A stretch of 64,000 nt of DNA. It comes from Ascaris suum. Its lineage: Eukaryota > Nematoda > Chromadorea > Rhabditida > Ascarididae. Position 1 is the first letter of the stretch. Every line of letters starts with the position of its first letter. This document shows positions 12,226 through 64,000 of this stretch, piece by piece. The notes under the pieces are model-generated. The model was given only the letters and a program-made list of their open reading frames with translations. It did not search any database and had not been told where the DNA came from. The DNA lies in NCBI GenBank assembly GCA_013433145.1, contig CM024169.1, positions 13,896,817 through 13,960,816 on the forward strand. Reading direction: 5' to 3'. The position numbers and the translations under genes were made by a program.

Positions 12226-15200
12226 TATGTCGTGAGCTAAACGACCTATTAATTCAAGTATGTGGACTGAAGGGTAAAATCAGCAGGACTTGGACCCACT
12301 CCCGTTGAAAATGACAGATTCTGGTAGGTGCGGATCCCTCGAGAGCAAAAAATTTTAACGTTGAATGCAGGGCGAAGCTTCTCTTCTCCTCGATATAGGA
12401 CGCTTATGGTGTCGTTATTTGCTCATTTAAGTCTTTCACTGGAAAACACTTATGTTGCTCGAAGTCGAAATCGTAGACATGTGAATGAACCAAGATATTG
12501 CCTAAAAAGGATAAGGGACGAAAATAGGGAACACTCGATTAACTTTCCAGTAGAGGCTGCGAAGTGAGCAAAATGATGGAATAAAGTTTGGCATCTTTCG
12601 CTCACCTCAGCATGCATCTAACCATAATCTATTTCGAAAGTGTTTCCAATATGGCGTTCTCTTGCTGCTGCAACAAGAAAATTTTTGGAAATAGGCTGCG
12701 CTGCAATAGGAGTTATTCTCGAAATGGAATATTAGTTGAATAATCATCTGCGGCTAGCGAACGAAGATTTCTGAGCATATTGGTAGTGCGCCGTTCAAGA
12801 ATGCAAAACCAAGCTAGGAATCGCAAATAAAGTTCACTTAATCGATGACTAACTCTCTATCGCTGATAAAACAACTTTTTTTCAAAATAACATTCAACAC
12901 CCATAACTTTTTGTTTTTCATATGCATATTCCTTATTTTGTGGGATTACGAGTAAATAGTGTAGAAGCAAATGGAGTGAATGGAGGACACTGCGAGGTTT
13001 AATGGAGTGTAAGTAGGTTGAAGCGTTCAGCGTTAAATTGTGAAAATGAGCGAAAATATAGAATTTCTTGTCAGTTGCGCCATTTTCCACGCATTTTTTT
13101 TTTTGCAAACTTTGTTATCAGACGCATTTCCCATTATTTTAAGCGAACCAGCAGTTTACTTTATTGACGGTATTAGTTGACGAAAATGTTTCGTTTCTAT
13201 CGAAGGGCAAGCGATGCAAATGATAAATGACTCAGTAGGAAATATTTTTCACTTATCAATGAAACTTTAGGTGAAGAGTTCTCGAAGCATTCATCAAGCA
13301 AACGAGTGCTTCTCAGCAGCTAATTTATATTTACGCTTATTCAAATAATGTTACATTTTAATTCCATAGCCTTTTGGCTCATATTATTTGCGAGCGAATA
13401 CCAAAAATGATGGAGAGAACAAAAAAAAAACGAAGAGAAAATTGTTTACCCGTGCCTGACAGATCTCATGTTGGAGCTGTGTAGCCGGTGAGTTATGAGG
13501 CAAGCAATGTTTTGCGAGGAAGTGAACGTTTTACCGCAATCACGTATTACATTCGTATGATCGGTACCATATTTTCCGCTCTAACAATTTTATAGCACTT
13601 GTCCTTGCACTATTCACGCCTCAGTGTCCTTCTTTATGGCAGGCATATTGAAATCCACAAAGGAATCGCCACAAGGAACTAGTAATTAGAAAAGTAACCA
13701 ATTTAAAATGATCCTAGATTTCCAGACGCATCTTTCTCAGTTTCTAAAAATTTCCGCAAATACGCACTAGGGCACCGCAGCGTTTTCATATTAGTACACT
13801 CGCATATCTGTCTATCTGGTGTTTTAAAGTCGCAAGGCACTGAAGCTATGAATTTGTGAAATTTGGCGTGTAAAACCGACAGCAGAACATTCGTAATCAA
13901 TTTTCAGCAGATTGATCCGATCCTTTTGGTGGAGCTCGGCAATGTCGTAAAGCTTTGGTCCCACAGCAGTAGGTGCAAGTAAATGACTAATTCCGGATAA
14001 GAATTCATACAATTGCTCGATGGCGCAAAAAAAAACGCATTATTAAATAGCACATCACTTTTCCTCGTTATTTGGATTGCTGTTTTTTGTTATTTTTCGC
14101 CTAAAGAAAATTGCAAAAAAGTACATTTGTCAGCACTTGGCACGCTTTTGATTTTACATGGTCTCAAGAAAAAAATTTCTTTCGGTAATCGGCGAATAAT
14201 TGAGGAGTCACTGAATTTGTTTTTGTGCAAATAAATACTCGCAGCACCCGTTACGGCTAATCAATGTCTTCGCGTATGTATATGTGTAAATGAATCTCTT
14301 TCGCAATTGCAGCAATGCAGCTACCAAAGAAAGAATTGTGAAGTTTAATGCGCGTAATCTCCACCACATAGTAGCCCGCCGTACATCCTTTTAAATTAAT
14401 CCAACAAACTTCAAAAACATTGGTCCAATACGAAAGTGGGCGTGCTGTTCACAATTGATCATGTTGCAATAGGTGACGGGTGCATGAGGTGCTGCCACGA
14501 TATGCGCTTTTGCAATCCCGATCACTAAGCCTAGCAGCATTAGTAATTATTAGCACTGCATTCGTTTTTAACCGCCAGTATAGATGTTCATAGAAGATTT
14601 GCTTTTCTCGCTGTTGCCACTTGGACAGTTTAAAATGCCTTAGTTGACGTAAAATAGAGCGACCTTAGTGGAATGCAGAACCACATTGCGTTTTTTAGGC
14701 ACACTGAAATCTCTCTGATTACTTCGAGGGCTGACAGACGAACTCGAAAATATTAACAAAGGAAGTTGACGATGCTTAGGTGTTAATTGTGAAAAATATT
14801 ATAGTGACTAAAAAAATAGCATATGACTTTCTATTTAGGGCGATTTTACCCAATGAATTATACTCAAAAAGTTTTCTCGAACCAAAGTTTTACTGCATAG
14901 CATCATAAACGCTTCAGATGACTTATCGTACGTTTTACCTCACGGCGCGAACTTGGATTTACCTGCTCCCAATTGCAGCGTTGTGTATTATTGAAATACC
15001 TGGAAGCACATTATGACACATGTAAGTGCTGTATATGCCCGAGACTGCCTGTCTGAAAGCAGTTATTTGGTTGCATTTTCAAAGTGCGTTGATATTTCGG
15101 TACTCGGGTTTGAGACTGTTGTTTCCTATACATTGAGAGCTAGAAACAGTTTTTTGCTATACTAGATGGCGATAGCAAATCGCAAAGATAGAGGACAAGC

Positions 15201-17801
15201 TGGTGAACGTGAACATTTGAGATCGTTCTAAGAGACACTCACCCGGTAGACGTTGTTCTCGTTAGCATTGTTGGCTGGCGTTTGCAAGCAAGCTAGCTGT
15301 GCGCTCCATTATTCTTTTGCGCTTACACTTCCCGTTAATATTTGAAAAATGCGTTATCCGTTAAATATTTCCGCAATATTTATGACAAGGACCATTCGAT
15401 GTTAGCTTGTGCAAAGCAATCTTTTATGCTTTCATGCAGCATTAATGCATCTATAATCTAAAATACCTCTTTTTTCGATGTTGTTGCATTTCTCGTCTAT
15501 GATGCTTGCAGCGCAATGCGAAATTTAAGAAACGTCGTCAAATAAAATCTGCGAACGATGAGCAACCTCGCGTTTATTTCGTAATTAGTGGCTAAGGTTT
15601 TGATCACTAAACTGTTGTGATTATTCTTGATTAGTGATAAATGGCCAACGAGAACTCGAGTGATCGGTTAATAAAATTCCACGCTCAGCTCTTATTGCTT
15701 CTATAAAAACACTCCAAAATAGATTATTTAAATCAGCGAGTACATAAGTTCCAAAAAATGAGTGCGAAGTCTTCTTTATGTATTTATATGAAATGACAAT
15801 GACCTACATTATATAAACTGTTGAAAGTGATCAAATGCTCCTTTCTGAACGAGCTGAGCTAATCAACCGATTTCAACACTCGGCGAATGGTCACTTGCTT
15901 TCTTCTACGATTGGGCCGTAGTTCATTGCCGCTGACAAGGCATTTGTATTCCGGTGAGGGATTAGCAACACTGTGAACATATAACGTGCGTCATTAGGCA
16001 TATTTCAAAGTGAGATTCTCTGAGGCAATCAGTCAATCGTGTCACCTTATCTAATGCATTCAACACATCTGATATTTAAATCTGCCATTGATACTAACTA
16101 CTAATAGCTGTTGTCATCCTTTTTTTTGCTTTCGAATTCATTTTTCGCCGCTTCATTTAAATTTAGTGATAGCTGATATGTTGTGAAGCACTAGATTTGA
16201 TGCTCATTCAAAACAAAAATTGAATGCGGGAAAGAGGAAGAATGCCTCAGCAATACACGACACTTTTTGCACTGGGAATTTCTCAACGCATTTAGGATTA
16301 GCAGATCAACTGTCGATTGTGTACAAAGCTTTGCACATAGACAGCTCCCAATGGACGCGCCAACATAACTGTTGCATTAGAAACAAAGGCCTGGAAAAGG
16401 GCATAGAAATTCCAAGAGGAAAGCATTCTTGGAGGCCAGTTTGTCGATTTGCGGACATAGGAGGGAATTAAAAGGCTAAAAAACGGCGGTGGGAATTTGC
16501 TCATTCATCTAATGGAAGTTCCGACAGATAATTGGCTCGACTGTCTCCTCCTAGCAGGAAGCAAGGAATCTCCTTAAAAATGCGCATAGATAATCCCTAA
16601 ACCACCTATCTTTTCCTCCCATATCTTCATCCCCTTTCACTCCACTCTTCTTAGCACCTCTCGTTCCACACTTCCTACCATCTCTCGCCTCACTGAGCAG
16701 CACTGAAAAGTTCTGGAAAGAATCAACGTTCTTATCTAATGCCCTAATGCCTTATAGGGAATAGAAAATTTTGGCGTTGCCTTCAAGTACTGAGAATAAC
16801 GAGAACTATTAGAACAAAAAAATTTGAGAATGGGAGGTTTCCCATGCGTTTGTGCCCCTTTCGCCTCATTTTCTGTCTTCACAATTTGAAGGGCTCTCTC
16901 CAACAACACGTAGTCGAGCTATCCCATGCTTGCTTCCAGTGCTGTTTGTGGTACCGTCACTTCCTCAAGACGGCTGCAAGCAAGGAAAATCCCTAGAAAA
17001 CCGTTGCTCGCATTTCTAAACTCGTGAAATCGAACATGCAAAGCTACAAAATCTTTCGCCGAAGTACGATCAACAAAGAGGGGGCGCGCGCGAAGAAAAC
17101 TGGCGCCATTCCTTCCGCGCGCGAAGAAATGTGGTTTGTGTGCAAGAAAAGTCTTCGTGTGCATGAGGTCACTGCGTCTTCCATTTCACTCTTGTGAGTT
17201 GCAGTGTTGTGGGACGGTCGGTGTTGATTTTCTACCACTGCGAGATGTTGTCGAGTATTAAATGTTGTTTCGTGCTTTCGTGAAAGACGCTATAATTACT
17301 CCCTGAATTTTGTATTTCTTTTTCTTCAAACTTTCTCATCATAAAGAGTGCCGAACGCTATTGTACTTGCGCCAAAGATCCTAAAAATTGATGTGGTATT
17401 GCCTACGCAAAGACCGGTCGTTGATGTTCAAATGTTTAGTTTTTTACGTGGCTGTGTTCTGCGCTACTGAGAATGTGACGCACGGTTGCCTTTGTAGGCC
17501 TAGCAACTTACCTTTGCCTGTTTTGCAAGCGAAAACGAGTTGCAGTTCAGTATTATCATTTAAAGCTTCATAGAATTCTACTGAACGGCAGGCAATAGAA
17601 GTTATAAGGAAGGAAAGACATTCGTGCAGATAATTCCCCCAATGGATAGCAACTTTATTTTAGTGCATCCTTAGCAGTGTGTCGTTGATTGAGAACGAAG
17701 AAATGTATTTCCTGAACAATGTAATTAGTAGCCCGCAAGTGCCGACGATATTCGCAGAAACGTATGTACAGAAATATGGAGAACAGTGGTTAGGACAAGG
17801 T

Positions 17802-17815
17802 GGGGGGGGGGGGGG
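17802..17815. repeat. G14 homopolymer run
   Basis: Fourteen consecutive G residues are followed by ATGGGGATGGGG. It is a simple-sequence tract and a likely site of length polymorphism or sequencing error. Short open frames crossing it on both strands are artefacts of the run. Confidence 0.95.
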
Positions 17816-18103
17816 ATGGGGATGGGCTAATTTACATCTCTTATGCGAAAGTTTAGAGGTAGTTCTCCTAGTCAAAATGCCAAACTTTTAAATCATATTT
17901 GGTTTATAGGTGCAGAGCCGATTTTCTAAATTTAAATTTAACGTTAGGCATTTACTTTGTTTTATGTGAACGAGGCAAAAATTTCCTTTTCGCTGTGTGA
18001 TGCGCGATTTATAGTCATTCCTCCACTTTGGTCGTAGACGCGATTACTCTACTGAAAGGTCGAAGTATCTAACTGATCTTGCCATTCTCTTATTGTTTTG
18101 CAG

Positions 18104-18218
18104 TGCATCGCATCGCCATAGGACGCTAATGTTTGAGAAAAATTGTATTTTAATTGAAGAGGACTTGAAGGAGTTTGCTGAAAATAACACCCCTATAGTG
18201 AGGCATCGTTCACGTTGA
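18104..18218 (+). CDS. Candidate terminal exon, unknown protein
   Basis: A strong acceptor (TATTGTTTTGCAG) at 18103 is followed, in phase 1, by 37 codons and a TGA. The peptide is charged and coding-like: it contains F-E-K-N-C-I-L-I-E-E-D-L-K-E-F-A-E-N-N and ends in R-H-R-S-R. A consensus donor (GTAAGT) lies 30 bp beyond the stop, so a different frame of the same stretch could be an internal exon. I found no upstream partner and no family match. It may be the end of a small gene or a chance open frame. Confidence 0.15.
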
Positions 18219-19510
18219 CTGCAACGCCTGCCTACCGCCCACTATCGAGTAAGTAAATGCATTCAGCTTATTGCATCGTACGAGGCAGCGAATTAAAATG
18301 TTCTAGGCGAGTAAAGAGCTCGACGAATGGTGTCGTCAATTCGTTAGTATATAAATATTTGAAAGTGCATCGTTACGAGATGTGAAACAGAGCCACTGTT
18401 TGAAACATAAGAACTGCGTAAGTTCTTACGAAACATTACATTGCGATGATTAAGTCGGATTTGTGGAGAGAGTTAGGGCAAATTATGAACGCATCTCGTT
18501 CGGGTTAGATTATTTCATCTTATCTCTATGACTATAGCTAGATGCATTTTCAAGGGAACATCTGTACTGATAAACTTGTTCAGAGTAAATCGCGGCCTAT
18601 TACCACCGGGAACATTGCCCATGAATATAAGTTGTAATTGCCACGATCCGAATTGACTAAAAGAGCGCTATGTGGACGATGCTATCTTCAACGGCATTTC
18701 TTATAGAAAAAAACATTCGTCGCATCCAAATTGACCACGCCGCACAAAGCAAAGTCACAGCAAATCCTCATAGTCAACACCATATCGTTTATATATGATA
18801 GGCTTAGAAATTGCGGACAGCTACATTTGTTTAGTTAAAATGTGCAGTATAATGCAAGCGTAGTTTAGTTACAGCGTCCATATTGAACACCAACTGCCTA
18901 GCAGCACGAAATTGGTAGTCGCACCTTGAAAGTAGAAAAAAACGCTGTGGTAGCAACAGGAAAGTTCCTTGTAAACTGAAGGTTTTTAAATTTTTTGCGG
19001 CATTTCTTTGGTCAGTTCCAAACTTTGGAGTATGTTGACGTTTTTGAACTGCTAATTTTATATGCTGCGAGCAGAGAACCGCTCAGAGACAGTTGTCGCT
19101 GTCTACTTTGTTATTTGCAAACGAAGGATTGGAGGGAGGGAGGAGAGGGAGGTGGAATGATGGTGGGATAGCGCTAAAGAAGTTGGAATTTGTCTAGGTC
19201 TGTTCTTCGATGCAACAGCGCCTTGCATTTTTCTTTAAAAAAGACTATCGCCAATCGTTCGGGGCGTGATCTCTGCTAATAGGTTAGAGCCATTTGTATC
19301 ACAGAAGCATTTAGCTGAATTTTCTCCATAAAATTTCTCATGCTTTGAGATGCTTGTTCTAATCATTTTCGCGTTCTTGGCGATTGTGAATCGCATTGTG
19401 TCTATGCAGTAACATCATGCTCGGAAGTTAGAGTCCTCGAAGAAAGTAAAACAAACGCTTATCGTAGCATTGTAGTCGGAAATAGAGAACCCGCAGAATG
19501 CATTTTTCAT

Positions 19511-19813
19511 TTATACCAATCTGAGTGAAGCAGAACTGACGGCAGCATGCCGGTTGACCGTTAAAGGCGATTGACAATCGCGCATTACCCAGCGCTGCTT
19601 TGATGTACGAATGGCTTTAAGTTTTTGTGTGTCGGGAATAGAAAGCCGAGAAACGGTCCGCTGTTGTAGAAGTTGAAAGCAGGCAATAATCAATAAAAAT
19701 AGCAGAAAACAGGCAACTAATATGACGGCTGACTTGGCGACCGAATTCCTTCTTATGCATAGAAGAGAGAGGCAGCTGACTGGGTGTGTGACCATCTTTC
19801 TAGAAAGACCCAC
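19511..19813 (-). CDS. Hypothetical ORF with one predicted membrane helix
   Basis: A 100-codon frame on the minus strand starts with Met, has Cys-rich basic sequence for about 25 residues, then a hydrophobic segment around residues 28-48 (S-A-V-I-L-V-A-C-F-L-L-F-L-L-I-I-A-C-F), then polar sequence. This is the layout of a type II membrane anchor. I could find no catalytic domain in exons further along the same strand. The neighbouring minus-strand frame at 19854-20051 contains R-R-A-I-L-R-T-W, which faintly recalls GT31 galactosyltransferases, but it lies on the wrong side to be this protein's enzyme domain. Probably chance. Confidence 0.12.
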   Translation of the reverse strand: MGLSRKMVTHPVSCLSLLCIRRNSVAKSAVILVACFLLFLLIIACFQLLQQRTVSRLSIPDTQKLKAIRTSKQRWVMRDCQSPLTVNRHAAVSSASLRLV

Positions 19814-22800
19814 CTCCCAGTTGAAAAAGCCTTCAGTTCACGATTGCAAGTTCTTAACCTCTCAGCGTCCAAGTTCTTAAGATCGCCCTTCTAAGAGTCA
19901 CGTTTCTTCTTATAATAGTTATCCATAATCCGATAGAGCTGAATTTGTGGTGGAATGCGTGCCTAGAACCTTGAAATCTTTTCCAGCTAGTAAGCTCTAT
20001 CTCGTTTCCGTTTTCACTCTCTAGGGAAATATCGGTTAGTGAAATCGACAAACTTAATGGAACAACGTTTCGATCGCTGAGATATTCAGGCTTATCTGGC
20101 TTTGCTAATCAAATCGCCTATTATTAGTCTGACGTTGTCTGTTATGCACTATACATCAGTGCGTTTCAGATTCGACTAACTCGGCCTTTAAATCGAGTTG
20201 ATCGTTAAAGAATCCACACCTGTTGCATGTTAGCACACTGAGTCCGATGACTACATATCTATTGGTTAGTAATCGGCAATCGTGCGCGAATGAAACGTTT
20301 AATAGGGTCACAAGTGGAAGACGTAGATACAGAAGGAGTTGTAAGGTACATGAAGAATTTTCTTGAAGAAGGAAAGAGGATGTTATTGTCCTGTTTTGCA
20401 TTAGCAGAAAGGAGTATGTGAAGGAGATGTAATTGCACAAGAATGTAGCTTATTCGCTCTAATTGTTATGGCGGCTTGAGAGAGATTAACGGTCATCATA
20501 GAAAATTTAAGAAAAAGAAACCGGAAATTCCTCAGGAAAATGTGTTCATGTGATCGTCGTTCGCTTCCTTCCGACTTCTGCTTGCACATCATGACAACGA
20601 AGCGATATTAGATGTGCACAAAATAACTCAACAGAAATATGAAAGCGTTCTAGGTAGACTCTGAGCATATTTGAAGAGAAACGAACTTTCACTGAATAGA
20701 TAAAAATTTTTGAAAGTGAGCTGAAGAATGACGAAGCATTCCACCCAAATGCAAATATCCCACAGCGGCTCCTTATGTCAATGCAGGATTCTCTTAAATG
20801 CATTGCCAAACTTCACCAATCAATTGCGCTGTATGTGTGCGTTAAGGCTGCTCGTTAAGTGTATTTCTGTTCGCCACTTCAACCAGAAAGGCATTTTTCT
20901 CTATGCAAAATGAACGAGCTTCCCAGTTTATTTTTGTCCTAAATGTTGTGTCTCGAACGATGTCGTTCTAACTAGCGCATAGTTTGAAAGCTCATCACCG
21001 ATTGCCGAACATATCTGCAAGACAGTTCGCACTCATTTCCATATGTCAGTTAACGCCAAATCCCTGTCGTTTACACCACACGTTGAAAACTGCACTTTAT
21101 GACTGCTGTCATTTTGATTCCGCCTCAATTCGAAAAAAAAACGACGACAATTTCCATGCAAAATTTTCACTCAGCAAACTTTCACAAGCGAGATATTTTG
21201 CATGAAAGAGCTGTGTTCGATTTGGGGTTCAAATAATCGGGAAGAAAAGTGCGCCATAATCCCTTTTCAAATTACGGGAAAGAAAACTTCCCCATAATCC
21301 GTAAGTTGTAATTTTCCAAAGTGCAAAGCATTATTGCCAGTCCTTCAAGAGCATACTAAACACACCATGTGGCAATTAGTTTAGCCATTGTTTCTTTAAG
21401 CTCCAACAATTTGAAGTCAACAAAAGGCATCGCTATAGTACATGCATTTGAATGTGTCACATACAAACATTTAGCGAGACATGTGAGCATGCGAAACGGA
21501 GAAATAAATCCACAGAGTAGCCGTTGGGGAGCAATTGAGCCAAATGCCTATCATGTGCGCACCCTAAGAAAGCGTTGCTTCGTCACCATTCTGCTAATAT
21601 TGACGTTTGCATTTTCTAAGCCATTTCATTGGAACCTCAATGAGGTTAGCTATCTACCATTAAAATTTATTAAGTGAAACAATGAGCAGACCATGATTGA
21701 CAGTTAATAATGCCGCAAAAAAAACGATAGTAATATGATATGAACGTAAAGCTTTTCAACAAAAGTTGTTGCGACGGACGTATAGAGAAATACAGGCGGG
21801 TATAGGTCATGGTGAAATCCATTAGTCAGATAAAGCCAAACGGATAGGTTGAGAGCATACTGTTGGAATGCAATATAGAAAGACGAAAGACATCGTACAA
21901 ATAGGATCCCACCTACAGAGAAACCTTTCAAAAGTGGTAATCACGTTTGGTGCCAGCTATAATCTACTCGCTCGAATATGTGTTGAGGTAGTCACCGTTC
22001 TTTTGTAACTTCATTAATTTTTGGTTAGCACTGGCGTATCAGTTCAATGACATCAGAGATTTTATATACTCAAAGCGCGACATAAATATCGCTTGCGACT
22101 TTTTTTGTGCTAAAACTTATATTGCATTTCATTCAAAAGGCTTTTTGAGCACGATGGAGGAGAGCAAAAATATTTCGCTTAGCGGAATTTTTTGCACAAA
22201 TGAAAAAAAAGAAGGAAAAGAAGAGACACTTCTTTACGGAAATTAGTTTCTCTGATAGCCATCGTCTTCGGGAGAATAAAAAAAGGAGCTTTTTTTACTG
22301 CCCTATTCTAATACATCCGAATAGGCCATTTATTGTCTGTGTTAAACTTTTAGCATCGATTTATTTCGTATACAAATGATAGGCAGAGTGCATCGTTGGA
22401 GTTCGATTTTTTTTTTAAATTTCGATTGATACATGAGATATTTGCAAATTATTGTGAAAGAATGATTCTCAATCATTTGAAACTAACGTCTTTTGCGACT
22501 GAATGTCGAATGGAGTTATGCATGAAATAATTCAAAAGGTCTATAATGCGGAAATTTGCAATTCCTTGTGATATTACCCAAACAAAACCAGATTTTTCGA
22601 GAAAAAAAAAACGAAGGCAATTTAGCCGATAAAACAAATTTGCGACGGAAATAGCAAATGATTAAAATTATGCAATTGTACTTGGCTCGATTAACAATCC
22701 ATGAAAATTTCTTTTCTACGAAGAGAGCATACACATTCACAATAACGAGACAACTCGCGAATAGTTCCAATTTGATTAGAATATTCTGTCATTTCTAGAG

Positions 22801-23135
22801 TCAATCAAATTCTGAACTGTTGCTCAAACTACGTGCATGGTCTCAGTGCTTCGCTTCAGGCTTATCTGCTTTTATTCGTCAGATATTGAATCTGCTCAAA
22901 ACTGGAACTGAATTAGGGAGTTAGAACTTGCTCTAAGGATATTTTAGCTGTCTCTTTCGTGGCTAGTATATAATTTTGGGTATATTAGCTCGCTAACGAA
23001 ATGATCCAAGATATTCCACCATGTAAGCCATGTGCAAAATTTCACCAACGTATGTGGATTTTAATGAAAATTGCTTTAACTCATAAGCTTAAAGAATTGG
23101 TGATGTTTTATATGTAAGAGACATTGCTCTTGCAG

Positions 23136-63955
<40,820 letters not shown>

Positions 63956-64000
63956 GTATCCGCTCTACTTTTTTTCATCCTTCCTTGCTTTTTCTATGTT

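Larger units (their letters stand above)
8331..23135. other. Mostly noncoding DNA; no gene assigned
   Basis: This stretch of nearly 15 kb precedes the first clear titin-like exon. That exon needs an upstream partner ending in phase 1 with a Gly codon base and encoding the N-terminal half of an Ig domain; I searched by eye and did not find it. The region is AT-rich with many short homopolymer runs. The only structured items are listed separately: exon-like segments near 11.0, 18.1 and 19.6 kb, an inverted repeat near 12.1 kb and a poly-G run near 17.8 kb. It may be a very long intron or intergenic DNA containing unrecognised small exons. Confidence 0.5.

Noticed and set aside
19854..20051. Minus-strand frame with R-R-A-I-L-R-T-W, similar to the GT31 galactosyltransferase start motif
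   Set aside because: No DxD or other GT31 motifs nearby, and the membrane-anchor frame lies on its 3' side, which is the wrong order for a type II enzyme.

Overview
The window reads as nuclear DNA of a nematode. It is about 60% A+T, with TTTCAG-type 3' splice sites, short exons and no bacterial gene organisation. The only gene I can name is a giant muscle protein of the titin/twitchin class. It has a titin-like kinase preceded by Ig-FN3 and followed by at least 14 Ig domains and one FN3. That long tail fits nematode TTN-1 better than twitchin UNC-22, which has only a few Ig domains after its kinase, or UNC-89, which has two kinases at its end. Many introns are 0.5-3 kb, longer than is usual in Caenorhabditis, so a strongylid or hookworm-like clade V nematode is my guess. 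That is inference.

Layout. Positions 1-23135 contain no gene I can support firmly. They hold a minisatellite, a poly-G run, an imperfect inverted repeat and a few isolated exon-like open segments, one with a KATNIP/DUF4457-like STWG motif and one with a hydrophobic helix interrupted by two in-frame TAA codons. From 23136 to 63955, 43 plus-strand exons join in a single phase-consistent frame of 2137 complete codons. The order is: C-terminal part of an Ig domain, FN3, acidic linker, complete kinase (32438-38216), 57-residue autoregulatory-type tail (38971-40475), Ig1-Ig8, FN3, Ig9-Ig14 and the first residues of a further Ig. The gene is open at both ends: the first exon starts in mid-codon, and the last ends at a splice donor just before the window edge. 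The start codon, promoter, stop codon and polyadenylation site are therefore not visible.

How the parts work together. In this family the Ig and FN3 domains form an elastic or scaffolding rod anchored in the sarcomere, and the kinase is held inactive by its C-terminal tail until released. The kinase here keeps every catalytic motif I checked. Its tail carries a pattern resembling the regulatory helices of titin kinase.

The introns carry two AT microsatellites, a roughly 70-bp degenerate tandem repeat, a 26-bp exact direct repeat, a C17 run and a TG-rich tract. I found no tRNA, rRNA, CRISPR array, operon or intact transposon. I found no convincing new biological system. The observations most worth checking are the irregular splice junction near 51977, a possible alternative short C-terminus after 59474, and the missing N-terminal half of the first Ig domain.
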